From: Salmonella enterica subsp. houtenae serovar Houten
GTDB lineage: Bacteria > Pseudomonadota > Gammaproteobacteria > Enterobacterales > Enterobacteriaceae
Reading direction: 5' to 3'
Assembly: GCA_900478215.1 (NCBI GenBank)
Contig: LS483478.1
Location: 3,906,001 to 3,970,000 of the forward strand
Length of the DNA stretch: 64,000 nucleotides
Shown here one piece after another: positions 26,437 through 36,728 of the stretch. Each line of letters begins with the position of its first letter. The stretch's first letter is position 1. The notes beneath the pieces were generated by a model. That model made no database searches. It saw nothing but the letters and a program-made list of their open reading frames with translations, and was not told the DNA's origin. The translations under genes and the position numbers were made by a program.

Positions 26437-26905
26437 GCGCTTTCAACCTCTACCATTACTGCGGTGATGCAGAGAGCTCCCGTCTTCCGTAGCGGCTTTA
26501 CCATCGGCATCAGGACAATTATCGGTAAAATAGCCGTACTCATAATCATCATCGATAGTAGAATTAGCGACATTACGCTGGAATGTATCGCCATTATCCC
26601 CTCATGATCAGCAAGCCAGTGTAATCCATATGACCATAATAAATCATGTCGTGAATAATTGAGCATGTAATATTCAACGTATTCGTTGTATCTGACGCAT
26701 AACCATTGTTCGGGTAATATGTGGAAATGACGCCATTTACGGTATCATTATTGACGTTTTGTCCAAAACGCCTCGCAGCGTTGTAATAAATATCGCTACC
26801 CAGAATCTATTAACCAGTATCAGTACTAACGCCGCCATAACCTGTGACTTGAACATCAATCCGACCAAAGATATTATAAGTTGTAGTATTTACCTGATAA
26901 ATATT
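26437..26905 (-). pseudogene. Remnant of an AIDA/pertactin-like autotransporter passenger
   Basis: The minus strand carries pieces in several frames with autotransporter passenger character: TYNIFGRIDVQVTGYGGVSTDTG, then stops, GSDIYYNAARRFGQNV, NGVISTYYPNNGYASDTTNTLNITCS and, after a frameshift near 26600, FQRNVANSTIDDDYEYGYFTDN. Repeated short NxS/GG strands are typical of beta-helix passengers. Neither a translocator nor a signal peptide remains. Intervening stops show it is dead. Confidence 0.6.
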
Positions 26906-27237
26906 TTCCAAAGTGCGGGAGAATATTCATTGCAATGGAAAATATCTTCGTTAAAAACAGCGCCAAACATAAAATTGCAACAAATATTATTTCGGACCAA
27001 TAAAAAACCTTTAAATATCAATGCTATAAATTTAACGGCTGATTGACGATGGTATTCATGCCATAAATATTTTCAATACAACATGTTGATATATATGACC
27101 TTTATTTTTATTGATTGGTTATGGCAATTAATAAATGCAAATTTATCGTTATGTCTTTTATTTTATTCATGATAAAAATGAGGATATTTTTCAGCTCTAG
27201 TTCTAAATCCAGTGTTTTAATATAAGGAAATTTAAAA
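26906..27237. other. AT-rich upstream region of the IprA-like/invasin genes
   Basis: 332 bases of very AT-rich DNA that must carry the promoter of the regulator-invasin pair. A run of T/A-rich hexamers at 27100-27230 would fit H-NS binding. The ribosome site TAAGGAAAT is at 27222-27230. No gene seen. Confidence 0.45.
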
Positions 27238-27834
27238 ATGTCTGGCAATCCGCATTTTTGGGGAGATGCATTATTTAAAATTGAACAAGCTATTCATGAT
27301 GAGTTTATGGGAACACCCAGTAGATTTAAAATAGAAAGAATAGCGCAAGTCACTGAATTTTATATAAATGATGGTTATGTGTATTATATAATCAATAACG
27401 ACATCATTCAAATATTCAACTCAGAAAAACGTTTATTAGGCTTATCAAAACATAACCACCTGCTGGGTCTTGTTAGCCTTTTTGGATATAAACCAAGAGA
27501 AACATCATTAACATCCTTAAAAAATTTAGTTGTTTACAAAATAGATGAAAAAACCTTCTCGTCACTTATTTCAAAACACAATTTATGGAAGCAATTATCG
27601 TTAATCTTATGCTTTTACATTAATAAAAGCGAGAATACATATAGCAATGTGTCATATGACAGCATATCAAATATAGTGCCAAAATTAATTCATGAATATA
27701 AGGAAATTGAACCAGATGAAAACACTATTAGTTTGAATAAATTTATTTTATCCAGGTGTAATATTTCAAAATCTCAATTATTTAACGTAATGAAGAGTAT
27801 TAAGAAAACCTCACATAACAAATGCGAAGAGTGA
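27238..27834 (+). CDS. IprA/YaiV-like helix-turn-helix regulator
   Basis: 198 residues of the Crp-like fold found in IprA/YaiV: a cyclic-nucleotide-binding-like beta-barrel in residues about 25-120 (YVYYIINNDIIQIFNSEKRLLGL, SLKNLVVYKIDEKTFSSL) and a C-terminal HTH around FILSRCNISKSQLFNVMKSI. No phosphate-binding Arg/Ser cassette of true CRP is seen, so a ligand is doubtful. It precedes the invasin by seven bases; such regulator-invasin pairs are known for other enterobacterial inverse autotransporters. Likely controls the adhesin. Very AT-rich, which points to horizontal origin. Confidence 0.75.
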   Translation: MSGNPHFWGDALFKIEQAIHDEFMGTPSRFKIERIAQVTEFYINDGYVYYIINNDIIQIFNSEKRLLGLSKHNHLLGLVSLFGYKPRETSLTSLKNLVVYKIDEKTFSSLISKHNLWKQLSLILCFYINKSENTYSNVSYDSISNIVPKLIHEYKEIEPDENTISLNKFILSRCNISKSQLFNVMKSIKKTSHNKCEE

Positions 27835-27841
27835 GCAGACA

Positions 27842-30800
27842 ATGAATATCAAAATAAAAAAATTTTTAGCCATCACACAGATAATATTACAATTTTATCC
27901 GCTATCTTTTATTTCATCTTTTAGCGCCTATGCGCAAAAGAACAATCAGGAGCAAGCATCAGTATCATCTAATGATAATTCAAAAAATAATAGTCAGGAT
28001 AATACTAATAAAGAAAGTCAAGACAAGGTAGATCAATCCCTGGCTCAGGGTGCTATGCAAGCGGGCTCACTTCTTAGCAGCGATGATATCGGCAATTCTC
28101 TGGTCTCTGCTGTTGATGGCGCCGCGTCGTCTTCCATTCAGCAGTGGCTGAGCCAGTTTGGTACCGCCCGGGTCAATATCAGCACAGATAAGCATTTTAC
28201 GCTGAATGATTCTGACCTGGATTTATTGTTGCCCTTATACGACAGTAAGCAGAATCTCTTCTTTACCCAGCTCGGCGGGCGGCGGCATGATGACCGCAAT
28301 ACTGTCAATGGCGGGTTTGGCTATCGCCATTTTTCCGAACGCTGGATGTGGGGAACTAACGTCTTTTACGATAGGCAGATTTCAGGTAATCAGCATCAGC
28401 GACTCGGGTTTGGTACCGAGTTGGGGTGGGATTATCTGAAACTTTCCGCAAACGGTTATTTGCGTCTGAGCGACTGGATGGCCTCTTCTCGTTACGAGGA
28501 CTACGACGAACGTGTGGCCAACGGATTTGATGTCCGCGCGACCGGTTATCTGCCAGCATACCCGCAACTGGGTGCGAATATTATTTATGAGCAGTATTAC
28601 GGTAACAGCGTCGGGCTGTTCGGTGATGATGAGGACGACCGTCAGAAGAACCCACACGCAATCACCGTGGGCTTGAATTACACCCCGGTACCGCTAGTGA
28701 CCGTCGGGCTTAACCAAAAAATGGGCAAGAACGGTGAAAACGACACACAAGTAAACCTGGCATTAACCTGGACGCCGGGCGTACCGTTGAGTTCACAGCT
28801 CGATCCCTCTCAGGTGGCGTTGCGCCGTTCACTGGTCGGCAGCCGTATGGACCTGGTTGATCGCAATAACAATATTGTTCTGGACTATCGTAAGCAGGAG
28901 CTGATTTCTCTGTCGTTACCGCCGTTACTCACTGGAGAGGAACAGTCCAAACAGACCGTAGTCGCGAAGGTCAAGGCGAAATATGGCCTTGAGCATATTG
29001 AATGGCAGGGAGACAGTTTCTTCAGCCATGGCGGTAAAATTACGGCTAGCAGTAGCCCGGAGCAGTTTACGTTGACTCTGCCCGCGTGGCAGAACAGTGG
29101 CGTCAATAGCTACACGTTGACCGGTACAGCCTGGGATAAAAAAGGCAATGCATCAAATGCCAGTCAGATGAAAGTCAGTGTGAACGGTGTGGATATCAAC
29201 ACGCTCCAGTCCACCACCACGGTCGACCCGACATCTGTTCCAGCTGACGGTACGACAACGGCAAAAGTAACCGTGGTGTTACAGACTAGCTCAGGCCAGC
29301 CAGCCACCGGAATGGCATCACGGATGAGCGCGACACTGTCCTCTTCCAACGTCAGCGCTGCGGTGACGAAACTAAAAGCAGCAAACCAATCGCTAAAGGC
29401 AGACAAAACGCCGACGATATCGGTCTTTACAGAAACCGCTTCCGGGCAGTACACGGCGACCATCACTAGCGGTACGACACCGGATACACTCACCATTCAG
29501 CCGTTGATCGATGGTTCAGTAAAACTGGCCAGCGCAAAATTGATTGAAAAAGCGACGGTAATTATTCCGCAACTGACCTCACTGGACACATCCGCGACCA
29601 CTGCGCTGGCTAACGGGACGACACCGATTACGCTGACGGCGCATGTCACCGATCAGTACGGCAAGGCATTGAAGGATGTGGTGATAGACTGGTCTGATGA
29701 CAATACGCAGGCAGATCTATCGGCAGCGCAGACAACAACGGATGCACAAGGAGATACACAGGTTCAGGTAACCAGTAATGCAGTGATCACCACGGTTGTC
29801 ACCGCATCAATAGAGGGAGGAAATTCTCTCAATAGCTCGTCGCTTAGCTTCACTGCTGATCTTGCGTCGGCAAAAGTAGCGACCATCGACAGTGAAAAAC
29901 AGCAGGTGGTGGCGAACAATATCGACACAGATAAGGTTACCGCGCAGGTTACGGACAACTCAGGCCACCCGCTCAACGGTGTGACAGTCAACTGGACGGT
30001 AGAAAAAACGGACAACACACCCGTCACAACGAAAAGCACGGCCACTGACAGCAGCGGTAATGCGGTACTAACACTGAAATCATCTAAAACGGGTAGCGTG
30101 ACGGTGAGTGCAGCGGTGAGCGGCACGCCGGCGCAAGAAACGGATCCGATCACCTTTGTGGCGGATACGGCCTCAGCGGTGGTTAGCGCCATTGCGCTCA
30201 GCAAGAAACAGGCCGTGGCGGACGGCATGGACAGCATTACCTATACCGCGACGGTGACTGATGCGCAGGGCAATGTGATAGACGGCGCGACGGTACACTG
30301 GTCAGCGGATAACAGCAATGCGAAGCTAAGCGCAACCCAGACTACCAGCAGCGCTGACGGGAAATCACAGATCACCGTGACCGCGCAGAAAGCCGGTACG
30401 GTCGTAGTGAGCGCCGGCACCAGCAGTTCCACATTGAAGCAGGCCGACAGTGCCACCTTTACGGCAGATATCAACACTGCCAGCGTTTCGAGTTTGACAA
30501 GCGATCGTCAGTCCGCGCTGGCAAACGGGGTGGATGGGATCGTCCTCAGTGCCACCGTGGTAGATGCGAACGGTAACCCATTACAGGATGCGGATGTCCG
30601 CTGGACGTCCGATCCGGCGACGGGGAAACTTTCTTCCGGCACCACCAAAACGGATACCCACGGTATTGCTAAAACGACGCTAACGTCCACGGATGTGGCA
30701 ACTTACAGCGTGACGGCGGGCATCAATGGCACCACAAAACAGGTGTCTGGTTTACGCTTTATTGCCGATACCGACACGGCGCATCTCGACAAACTAACCT

Positions 30801-33313
30801 CTTCAACAACCAGCGTGCTTGCGGACGGCAAGACGGCAATAACGCTGACGGCTAACGTGGTTGACCAGTCTGGACATCCGGTGAAGAACGAACAGATCAA
30901 CTGGAGCGCGGATAATAATAAAGCGAAACTGTCCGCGACGCAGTCGGTAACGGACGATCAGGGCCAGGCTCAGATTCAGGTTACCAGTTCTGATGTCATT
31001 ACCACGGTAGTGTCGGCCCAACATAATCAGGCGGAAACACTGAAAACCGATACGCTCAGTTTTACGGCAGATACCGCGTCGGCGAAGGTGGTGACGGTTA
31101 GCAGCGATAAAACCCAGGTTGTCGCTAATAACGTAGACAGCAGCACGGTCACGGCGCAGGTGTTGGATGACTACAATCATCCATTGAGCGGCATTACGGT
31201 GAGCTGGAATGCCAAAAAAACGGATGGTACATCGGTCAAAAGCGCCACTTCAGTGACCGACAGTAGCGGAAACGCCACCTGGATACTGAAGTCAGCGAAA
31301 ACCGGCGTGGTAACCGTCTCAGCGGGGGTCGGCAGTACGGCGGCGAAAGAGACCGGAGAGATAACCTTTATAGCGGACAGCACGAGCGAAAGCGTCAGCC
31401 TACTCACGCCGGACAAAACCCAGGCCACGGCCAACGGTATGGATAGTATCACCTATACCGCAACGGTAACCGATGCGCAGGGCAATGCGGTTTCAGGCGC
31501 TACCGTCAGTTGGTCAGCGGATAACGGAGATGCGAAGCTCAGCGCCACGCAAACCACCAGCGGGACCGATGGCACGTCACAAATCACCGTGACCTCCGTT
31601 AAGTCTGGCGGTGTGGTTGTGAGCGCACAGACCAGCGAAGCGACGGCAAAACACGCAGACAGCGTCACTTTTGTGGCGGACCCCTCCACGGCGCAAGTCT
31701 CATCCATGACCAGCGATAAAACGTCTGCTCTGGCGAACGGAGCGGATGCGATCACCGTAAGTGCAACAATCACCGATGCGAACGATAACCTACTGTCCGA
31801 TTCGGATGTGAGCTGGAGCGCAACCGCGCAGGACGCTTCATCGGCGAAGGGAAAACTGTCGGTAGACAGCAGTAAGACCGATGCCAGCGGCGTGGCGAAA
31901 GTGCAGTTGACCGCCACTGACGTGGCAAAATTTACCGTCATGGCCAGCGATAATGGCTCGTCGCAGTCGCTGAAAGACCTGAGCTACACCGCAGACAGCA
32001 GTACGGCGCAGGTTTACTCTCTGACGGCAGACAAAACCACGAATATCGTGGCGGATAAAGACACAGTCACTCTCACGGCGCTGGTTGTGGATGCACAGCA
32101 GCATCCGGTGGCGGGCGCGACGGTTAACTGGAGCAGCAGCGAGCCAGATAGCAACCTCAGTGCCAACTCGTCGATGACGGGTAATGACGGTACGACAACG
32201 GTTACTTTCACCAGCCTGAAGGCCGGCAATATCGATGTGACGGCCACCAGCGGCGGCAGCAGTAAGGTGCAGACGCTGCAGGTGATAGGTAACGTGGCAA
32301 CGGCAAAAGTCACGGGTATCACTGCGGATAAAACACAGGAAGCTGCTGATGGTAAAGCAGAGATAACCTGGACCGCCGCGGTAACAGATGCCAACGGCAA
32401 CGTGCTGACCGGGACCACGCTGAACTGGAGCGCCAGCCTGAACGGGGTGACATTAACGCCAACCAGCAGCGATACGGATGCGAACGGTAATGCAACCACC
32501 AAAGGCACCTCACTGAAAGCCGGCGACGTGAAGGTAACGGCAACGCCAGTCACCAACAGCAATGGCAAGAAAACCGATGGCGCCACGAAATTTGTCGGTG
32601 ATGCAAAAACCGCAAAACTGACGAGCCTTTCGCCTTCCAAAACTAAAGTAGGGATCAATACGGGCGGCGTTGTATATACGGCCGTGGTCAAAGATGCAAA
32701 CAGTAATATTGTCTCAGGGGTATCGGTTGCCTGGACAACGAATTTAAATAAATTATCAGCTAATACGAGTACAACGGATAGTTCGGGTAATGCGAAAATT
32801 ACTCTGGATGGAACGACACTTGGCGTAGCCACCGTAACGGCGAAAGCAAATGGCACGACGATGAGCAACAACACGGTCACCTTTGTCGATCTGATTGAGT
32901 ACGACTGGACGGTTGATCACAACTCATCAAATCAATATACGGGAGATATTATTCCGAACTACCCGAGTATGGGGTTTCTTGTATCGGGTAATACAACAGG
33001 ACCAACCAGTTTAGTCTGGAATGGTGTGCCGGGCGATAGCAAATTAACTGCGCAACTGACCAATGATGAGGGCAAGGTCTACACTGTAGTTTTTAGCGGC
33101 TCCAGAGTAACGTATGACTGTATACAAATGCCGTTTAATGATGCCGCTACCTGCGTAGGGCTCAAGAACGCGCCAGTGCTCAACTTTTATTACAGCAGCA
33201 ACCCAAGTTTGCCTGCTGGGCACTATGCGGGGCATATTACATTTTACGGTGAGGACTGGCAGACTAGACAAAAATTACTTTCTTATGACATTTCCGTTTC
33301 ACTAACAAAATGA
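27842..33313 (+). CDS. Invasin/intimin-family inverse autotransporter with Ig-like repeats
   Basis: 1823 residues. Signal peptide to about residue 32, then an Asn/Ser/Gln-rich linker; the inverse-autotransporter beta-domain spans about 90-330 (LSQFGTARVNISTDKHFTLNDSDLDLLLPLYDS, HAITVGLNYTPVPLVTVGLNQK, QVNLALTWTPG). The remainder is about 12 bacterial Ig-like (Big_1) domains of 95-105 residues with the pattern SxLTxDKTxALANGxDxITxxATVTDAxGNxLxGATVxWSAxN, and an about 130-residue C-terminal domain with two Cys (YDCIQMPFNDAATCVG) that differs from the repeats. No LysM domain. Surface adhesin. The repeats form an eight-domain block duplicated from four; see findings. Confidence 0.95.
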   Translation: MNIKIKKFLAITQIILQFYPLSFISSFSAYAQKNNQEQASVSSNDNSKNNSQDNTNKESQDKVDQSLAQGAMQAGSLLSSDDIGNSLVSAVDGAASSSIQQWLSQFGTARVNISTDKHFTLNDSDLDLLLPLYDSKQNLFFTQLGGRRHDDRNTVNGGFGYRHFSERWMWGTNVFYDRQISGNQHQRLGFGTELGWDYLKLSANGYLRLSDWMASSRYEDYDERVANGFDVRATGYLPAYPQLGANIIYEQYYGNSVGLFGDDEDDRQKNPHAITVGLNYTPVPLVTVGLNQKMGKNGENDTQVNLALTWTPGVPLSSQLDPSQVALRRSLVGSRMDLVDRNNNIVLDYRKQELISLSLPPLLTGEEQSKQTVVAKVKAKYGLEHIEWQGDSFFSHGGKITASSSPEQFTLTLPAWQNSGVNSYTLTGTAWDKKGNASNASQMKVSVNGVDINTLQSTTTVDPTSVPADGTTTAKVTVVLQTSSGQPATGMASRMSATLSSSNVSAAVTKLKAANQSLKADKTPTISVFTETASGQYTATITSGTTPDTLTIQPLIDGSVKLASAKLIEKATVIIPQLTSLDTSATTALANGTTPITLTAHVTDQYGKALKDVVIDWSDDNTQADLSAAQTTTDAQGDTQVQVTSNAVITTVVTASIEGGNSLNSSSLSFTADLASAKVATIDSEKQQVVANNIDTDKVTAQVTDNSGHPLNGVTVNWTVEKTDNTPVTTKSTATDSSGNAVLTLKSSKTGSVTVSAAVSGTPAQETDPITFVADTASAVVSAIALSKKQAVADGMDSITYTATVTDAQGNVIDGATVHWSADNSNAKLSATQTTSSADGKSQITVTAQKAGTVVVSAGTSSSTLKQADSATFTADINTASVSSLTSDRQSALANGVDGIVLSATVVDANGNPLQDADVRWTSDPATGKLSSGTTKTDTHGIAKTTLTSTDVATYSVTAGINGTTKQVSGLRFIADTDTAHLDKLTSSTTSVLADGKTAITLTANVVDQSGHPVKNEQINWSADNNKAKLSATQSVTDDQGQAQIQVTSSDVITTVVSAQHNQAETLKTDTLSFTADTASAKVVTVSSDKTQVVANNVDSSTVTAQVLDDYNHPLSGITVSWNAKKTDGTSVKSATSVTDSSGNATWILKSAKTGVVTVSAGVGSTAAKETGEITFIADSTSESVSLLTPDKTQATANGMDSITYTATVTDAQGNAVSGATVSWSADNGDAKLSATQTTSGTDGTSQITVTSVKSGGVVVSAQTSEATAKHADSVTFVADPSTAQVSSMTSDKTSALANGADAITVSATITDANDNLLSDSDVSWSATAQDASSAKGKLSVDSSKTDASGVAKVQLTATDVAKFTVMASDNGSSQSLKDLSYTADSSTAQVYSLTADKTTNIVADKDTVTLTALVVDAQQHPVAGATVNWSSSEPDSNLSANSSMTGNDGTTTVTFTSLKAGNIDVTATSGGSSKVQTLQVIGNVATAKVTGITADKTQEAADGKAEITWTAAVTDANGNVLTGTTLNWSASLNGVTLTPTSSDTDANGNATTKGTSLKAGDVKVTATPVTNSNGKKTDGATKFVGDAKTAKLTSLSPSKTKVGINTGGVVYTAVVKDANSNIVSGVSVAWTTNLNKLSANTSTTDSSGNAKITLDGTTLGVATVTAKANGTTMSNNTVTFVDLIEYDWTVDHNSSNQYTGDIIPNYPSMGFLVSGNTTGPTSLVWNGVPGDSKLTAQLTNDEGKVYTVVFSGSRVTYDCIQMPFNDAATCVGLKNAPVLNFYYSSNPSLPAGHYAGHITFYGEDWQTRQKLLSYDISVSLTK

Positions 33314-33321
33314 TTGCGTCC

Positions 33322-33343
33322 CCCCGCATCTTATGATGCGGGG
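33322..33343 (+). terminator. Hairpin after the invasin gene
   Basis: CCCCGCATC (33322-33330) and GATGCGGGG (33335-33343) form a perfect 9-bp stem with a four-base loop nine bases after the invasin stop. Not followed by a long U-run, but the position fits transcription termination. Confidence 0.65.
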
Positions 33344-33783
33344 AACGCTCGAATTTTATTTAACATCCCTTCGCTGTTGCGTTATCTTTGAGCTTCTTTA
33401 CAAAAGGCAGGCAACAGCGTTTAAACCTTACTATTATGGTGGGTAGGATCAGGCCTCCCCCTACAGCCTGGCAATTTACTGCTCATTATTAGCCTTTAAG
33501 CATGTTCGTTCCGGATCGGTACGGCGAGTTGGTCCGGATTCCATTCATTCATATCGCTAAACGCTGCCAGGTGAATTACGCTCCCCGCGGAAAATATTTC
33601 TGATAGGGGTGTCCTCCCTTTCACTCAAATATAATTCGTCTAATCAATACTATTTCCCCTGTTCTTTAATATACGCAATTTATGATGAGTTAAAGTGCAA
33701 AACTGCACAATGTTCGGATGTGTTTTGTTCTACTCTTTTCCTGATTAATACACCTACATACCAACTAAAATGAGATATTAAAA
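33344..33783. other. Intergenic region
   Basis: 440 bases without a gene between the invasin and the toxin remnants. Mixed composition, no repeats noted. Probably holds the lost promoter of the toxin B-subunit gene near 33690-33770 (TTTAATATACGC and GATTAATACACC are AT-rich). Confidence 0.4.
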
Positions 33784-34102
33784 ATGAAACGATTAAATAA
33801 GTCTATTATTTGTATATTGCTTGCTGCATCCTCTTCTTCGGCTTTTGCTGGTGAATACGCAAAACAGGTTATATCACTGAAGTGAAAGCAAACGAGCAGG
33901 GAGATGTGTGCGATATAATGATAAGTAGTACACCTGCCAGCGCTGGCTTTCAGGGAGGACAATGGTCTTGTAATTCCATTGTAAGCCAAAATATGTTTAA
34001 AGTGGCTAAACTGGCAAAATAATGGGATATAAAGGAAGTATAACCCTGGAAGGAAATGGGGCAACATATAAGCCAGTTTACTCTATTGACATTATTCTGT
34101 AA
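33784..34102 (+). pseudogene. Remnant of a secreted toxin B-subunit gene (pertussis-like)
   Basis: ATG at 33784 starts a signal peptide (KRLNKSIICILLAASSSSAFA) and then frameshifts twice. Read across frames it gives a mature protein of about 90 residues: EYAKxTGYITEVKAN, GDVCDIMISSTPASAGFQGGQWSCN, KVAKLAKIMGYKGSITLEG, YKPVYSIDII, with one Cys pair. Shifts are near 33875 and 34018. Size, signal peptide, the two Cys and the adjacent ADP-ribosyltransferase remnant suggest the OB-fold B subunit of an AB5 toxin. B-before-A order matches pltB-pltA. The subunit assignment is inference. Confidence 0.6.
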
Positions 34103-34144
34103 TGAAAAACTTTAACTATTACTAATTAAAAGGGGTTTTATGCT

Positions 34145-34934
34145 ATGAAATATACAATACCAATACTTTTGGGTACTCTAATATGGATTATGGTTTCGTA
34201 TGCAATACCAATCGTTAATATAGTTTATCGAGTGGATGATAGACCAATAACTGAATTGGTTCAAACTGGAATGCGTCCCTGGGTTGATGGTATAGCTGAT
34301 AATGACCTGGCTCACCATTTTGATGGAGAGGCGATAGAAGATCATACCAGCAACTTTGTTTCAACCGCTATGGTACTGGGAGCCGCATAGGCCTGCAAAT
34401 AATTTTTATCCCGTAGATGAATCATTTCGTGCGGCAATGAATGAATCCATACCAGGATCAACACGATACAATAGATTACAATCCCTGTTATCGGATTATA
34501 GGAATATGGAGGATATGGTTGCACATACTGGATTCGGAGCAGACAGAATTATCCGGTATGCAGAACTCACTGGAGAAATGCCAGAACAATACTATTCAAG
34601 CGGGCAAATGAATTCGCCGACGTTCTGGGCATCACGCTGGAGAACAGATGGTACAATTTATAATACTACCTATGACAATGCCTCCAGCAGTGATACTCCA
34701 TGGACCATTATTGATACCCCCAGAGGATATGCCGATGTAGTCATGAATGGTACACAACCCGAAGTTCCATTAGCAGACACATGCCTGACTCTTCCGCAGA
34801 ATATATCAGGGACATTAAAGAAAGAGGAAAATGTCAATGCTAACGAAAGCAACTCATGCTCACTACATGGATATGTAAATATAGGCAGACACTTTTATGA
34901 CAAGAATATATTGGCAGCTGTCGTTGATAATTAA
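34145..34934 (+). pseudogene. Remnant of a pertussis-S1-like ADP-ribosyltransferase toxin subunit
   Basis: The first frame (34145-34390) has a signal peptide and VYRVDDRPITELVQTGMRPW, the hallmark of pertussis S1 and ArtA/PltA (NAD-binding Arg), and NFVSTA for the STS motif. It stops at 34388. The second frame (from 34356) restarts at RPANNFYP, which equals the conserved RADNNFY of S1 and PltA, and runs to the C terminus with the Cys pair. About 30-40 residues between FVST and NNFY are missing, so a deletion of roughly 100 bases broke the gene. The YRNMED region may hold the catalytic Glu. Confidence 0.72.
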
Positions 34935-35204
34935 TAGTATCCTGGTGACACGCCGTTGCTAAAAGTCCGCACGGAACGCAGCCCGGGTAGAAGACAACTG
35001 CTATACAAAAGGGCGGCTTCAGGATGAAACCTGCTCTCGGTGCGAAACCGCTCAGGATGTACAAAAACCTCTACGGTGGATCCTTCTGTGATTCTGACTG
35101 ATCTTCTCCCTGAAAGAATAAATGCTAACTCATTATTTTATAGGATATTAATTTATCCAGGTATAAACAGTACTCTACAAGGCCACGTAACGGAGATAAG
35201 GATA

Positions 35205-35471
35205 TCAGTGCAGCGGTAGCGTGACGTAGCGGCAGAGAAACCGCGCCTCATGCTGGTTATCCAGCCGCACCTGAAAGACATCGTGTGTATCCTGTACGGA
35301 TGCGTCTTCGCGCCATGCCAGCAGGCCCTGTTGGTTCATGCGGATAATAATCTGATCGGGCGTTTCGCCCTGATTCAATGCTTCGACTACCTGTTGCAGG
35401 GGAAGCGGTAGCGTCTGAGCAGGCCACATCACTTCAACGCTTACGAGCTGGCGGTGTGTCCGGGGTGACAT
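35205..35471 (-). CDS. Small hypothetical protein
   Basis: 88 residues, no signal peptide or membrane segment. Sequence PLQQVVEALNQGETPDQIIIRMNQQGLLAWREDASVQD looks like a small folded helical protein. It may be carry-over from the conjugative-element remnant next to it. I do not recognise the family. The start has a weak AGGAAAC site. Confidence 0.5.
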   Translation of the reverse strand: MSPRTHRQLVSVEVMWPAQTLPLPLQQVVEALNQGETPDQIIIRMNQQGLLAWREDASVQDTHDVFQVRLDNQHEARFLCRYVTLPLH

Positions 35472-35662
35472 CGGTAGTTTCCTCCATGGCTAGAATTTCG
35501 CGGTTAATTAGCTAGGAAATAGGGGCATTTTTCACATTTGCAAGCGTTGTTGAAAGTGCAAGAGAAATAAACGGATAAGGGTCTAATGCCATACGGCTCC
35601 CTTTGTTTCCAAAGCGAAATTTCAGATACCACCGCTTAGATCCGCTGGGGTTCACCTGAATG

Positions 35663-36051
35663 TAGCTCGAACAGGTGGGCGGCTTCGCCTACCTGGCGGA
35701 GCTTTCCAAAAACACGCCCTGCGCCGCCAATATCATTCCCTATACGCAATACATCGCCAGCTACGGCGAACTGCGCCAGCTTCTGTTATTAGGTAATGAA
35801 CTGAGCGATATGGCAGGTCAGCCGCGCAGCAATGTGGCCGACGTACTGAACTTTGCCGAACAAAAGCTGTTTGCCATTGCGCAGTCACATCAGGAGAGCG
35901 GCCTGACCGACATCAACGCTTGCTTTGACAACGTGCTGGCAGGCATCGCTCAGCGCTACCCGCACTGGAAGCCATGATGCTGCTGGCGCAGGAACGTTCG
36001 CTCTCGCTGACCGTGGTCTGGAATCTGATCCGACAGTGGGAAAAAAGCTGA
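35663..36051 (+). pseudogene. DnaB-type replicative helicase N-terminal remnant
   Basis: The frame gives VGGFAYLAELSKNTPCAANIIPYTQYI...LGNELSDM, then ADVLNFAEQKLFAIAQ: this is the N-terminal domain of a DnaB-like helicase. After residue about 95 it departs from the family. A second small frame from 35973 (MMLLAQERSLSLTVVWNLIRQWE, stop 36051) overlaps its end and may be a separate fragment. The helicase core is missing. This is replication-gene debris from an integrating element. Confidence 0.65.
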
Positions 36052-36068
36052 GTGACCGAGGGGAAGAT

Positions 36069-36612
36069 ATGACACCGTATATCCAGGCGCTGATCGCTAT
36101 GACCAGCGACAAACTCCAGCAACGGATGCAGAAAGATCCGACATCTGCTTCCGATAGCCTGCTGTTTATGGGCAATCAGCATGACACGGTACCGCGTCGT
36201 CTGCTGCAAGATCCGCTGCTATCGCCCAGAGATAAATTCGCCTGGCAGGTGATCGGATGCAGGCGCAGGACAACGGCGGCGCGGTATTCCCCTCCTACAG
36301 CGAATTGCAGGTGCAGTTCTCTAACCGCCCATTGGACGAAAAAGCCTCGCGCAGTACCGTCAGGACGTGCTCGATGATGCGGCCCGGCGCATCGCTCGCG
36401 GCGGCGTGCAAAACCCGCTCGCCTATCTGTTGGCGACGCTGCGCAAAGCGCAGGACGGCGAGTTTAATCAGTATCGACGGGATAAACCTGCGGTGCCGGA
36501 ATTTGTGCCACCTGTGGTTTCAGAGCCGGAAATACCGGCAAGGCCGCGTCAAAAGTGGGATATCAGTAAGTTGGTTGCGGAGATTCGGGCGCAGTATCTG
36601 GGGAGTGGCTGA
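36069..36612 (+). pseudogene. Remnant of an island/ICE replication protein (STY4528-like)
   Basis: Three frames join to one protein: TPYIQALIAMTSDKLQQRM...QHDTVPRRLLQDPLLSPRDKFAWQV (frame of 36069), then QDNGGAVFPSYSELQVQFSNRPLDEKASR (frame of 36257), then YRQDVLDDAARRIARGGVQNPLAYLLATLRKAQDGEFNQYRR to the stop at 36612. Two frameshifts (about 36255 and 36360) and the lost middle make it a pseudogene. It resembles conserved replication proteins of SPI-7-like conjugative islands. Linked to the DnaB remnant upstream. Confidence 0.6.
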
Positions 36613-36728
36613 TGCCAGTTGCATCGAATACGGATGCGGAGTGCCCAATTCGCACAAAAAGCGCACCGCGTATTGAAACCGGATCTTTGTATTATCGACG
36701 CTGAATGAATGATCGCTCAAGCGAGCGA

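Noticed and set aside
28356..32880. Many long minus-strand ORFs inside the invasin gene
   Set aside because: Antisense shadows of the Ala/Thr/Ser-rich repeats; no ribosome sites or separate protein character.
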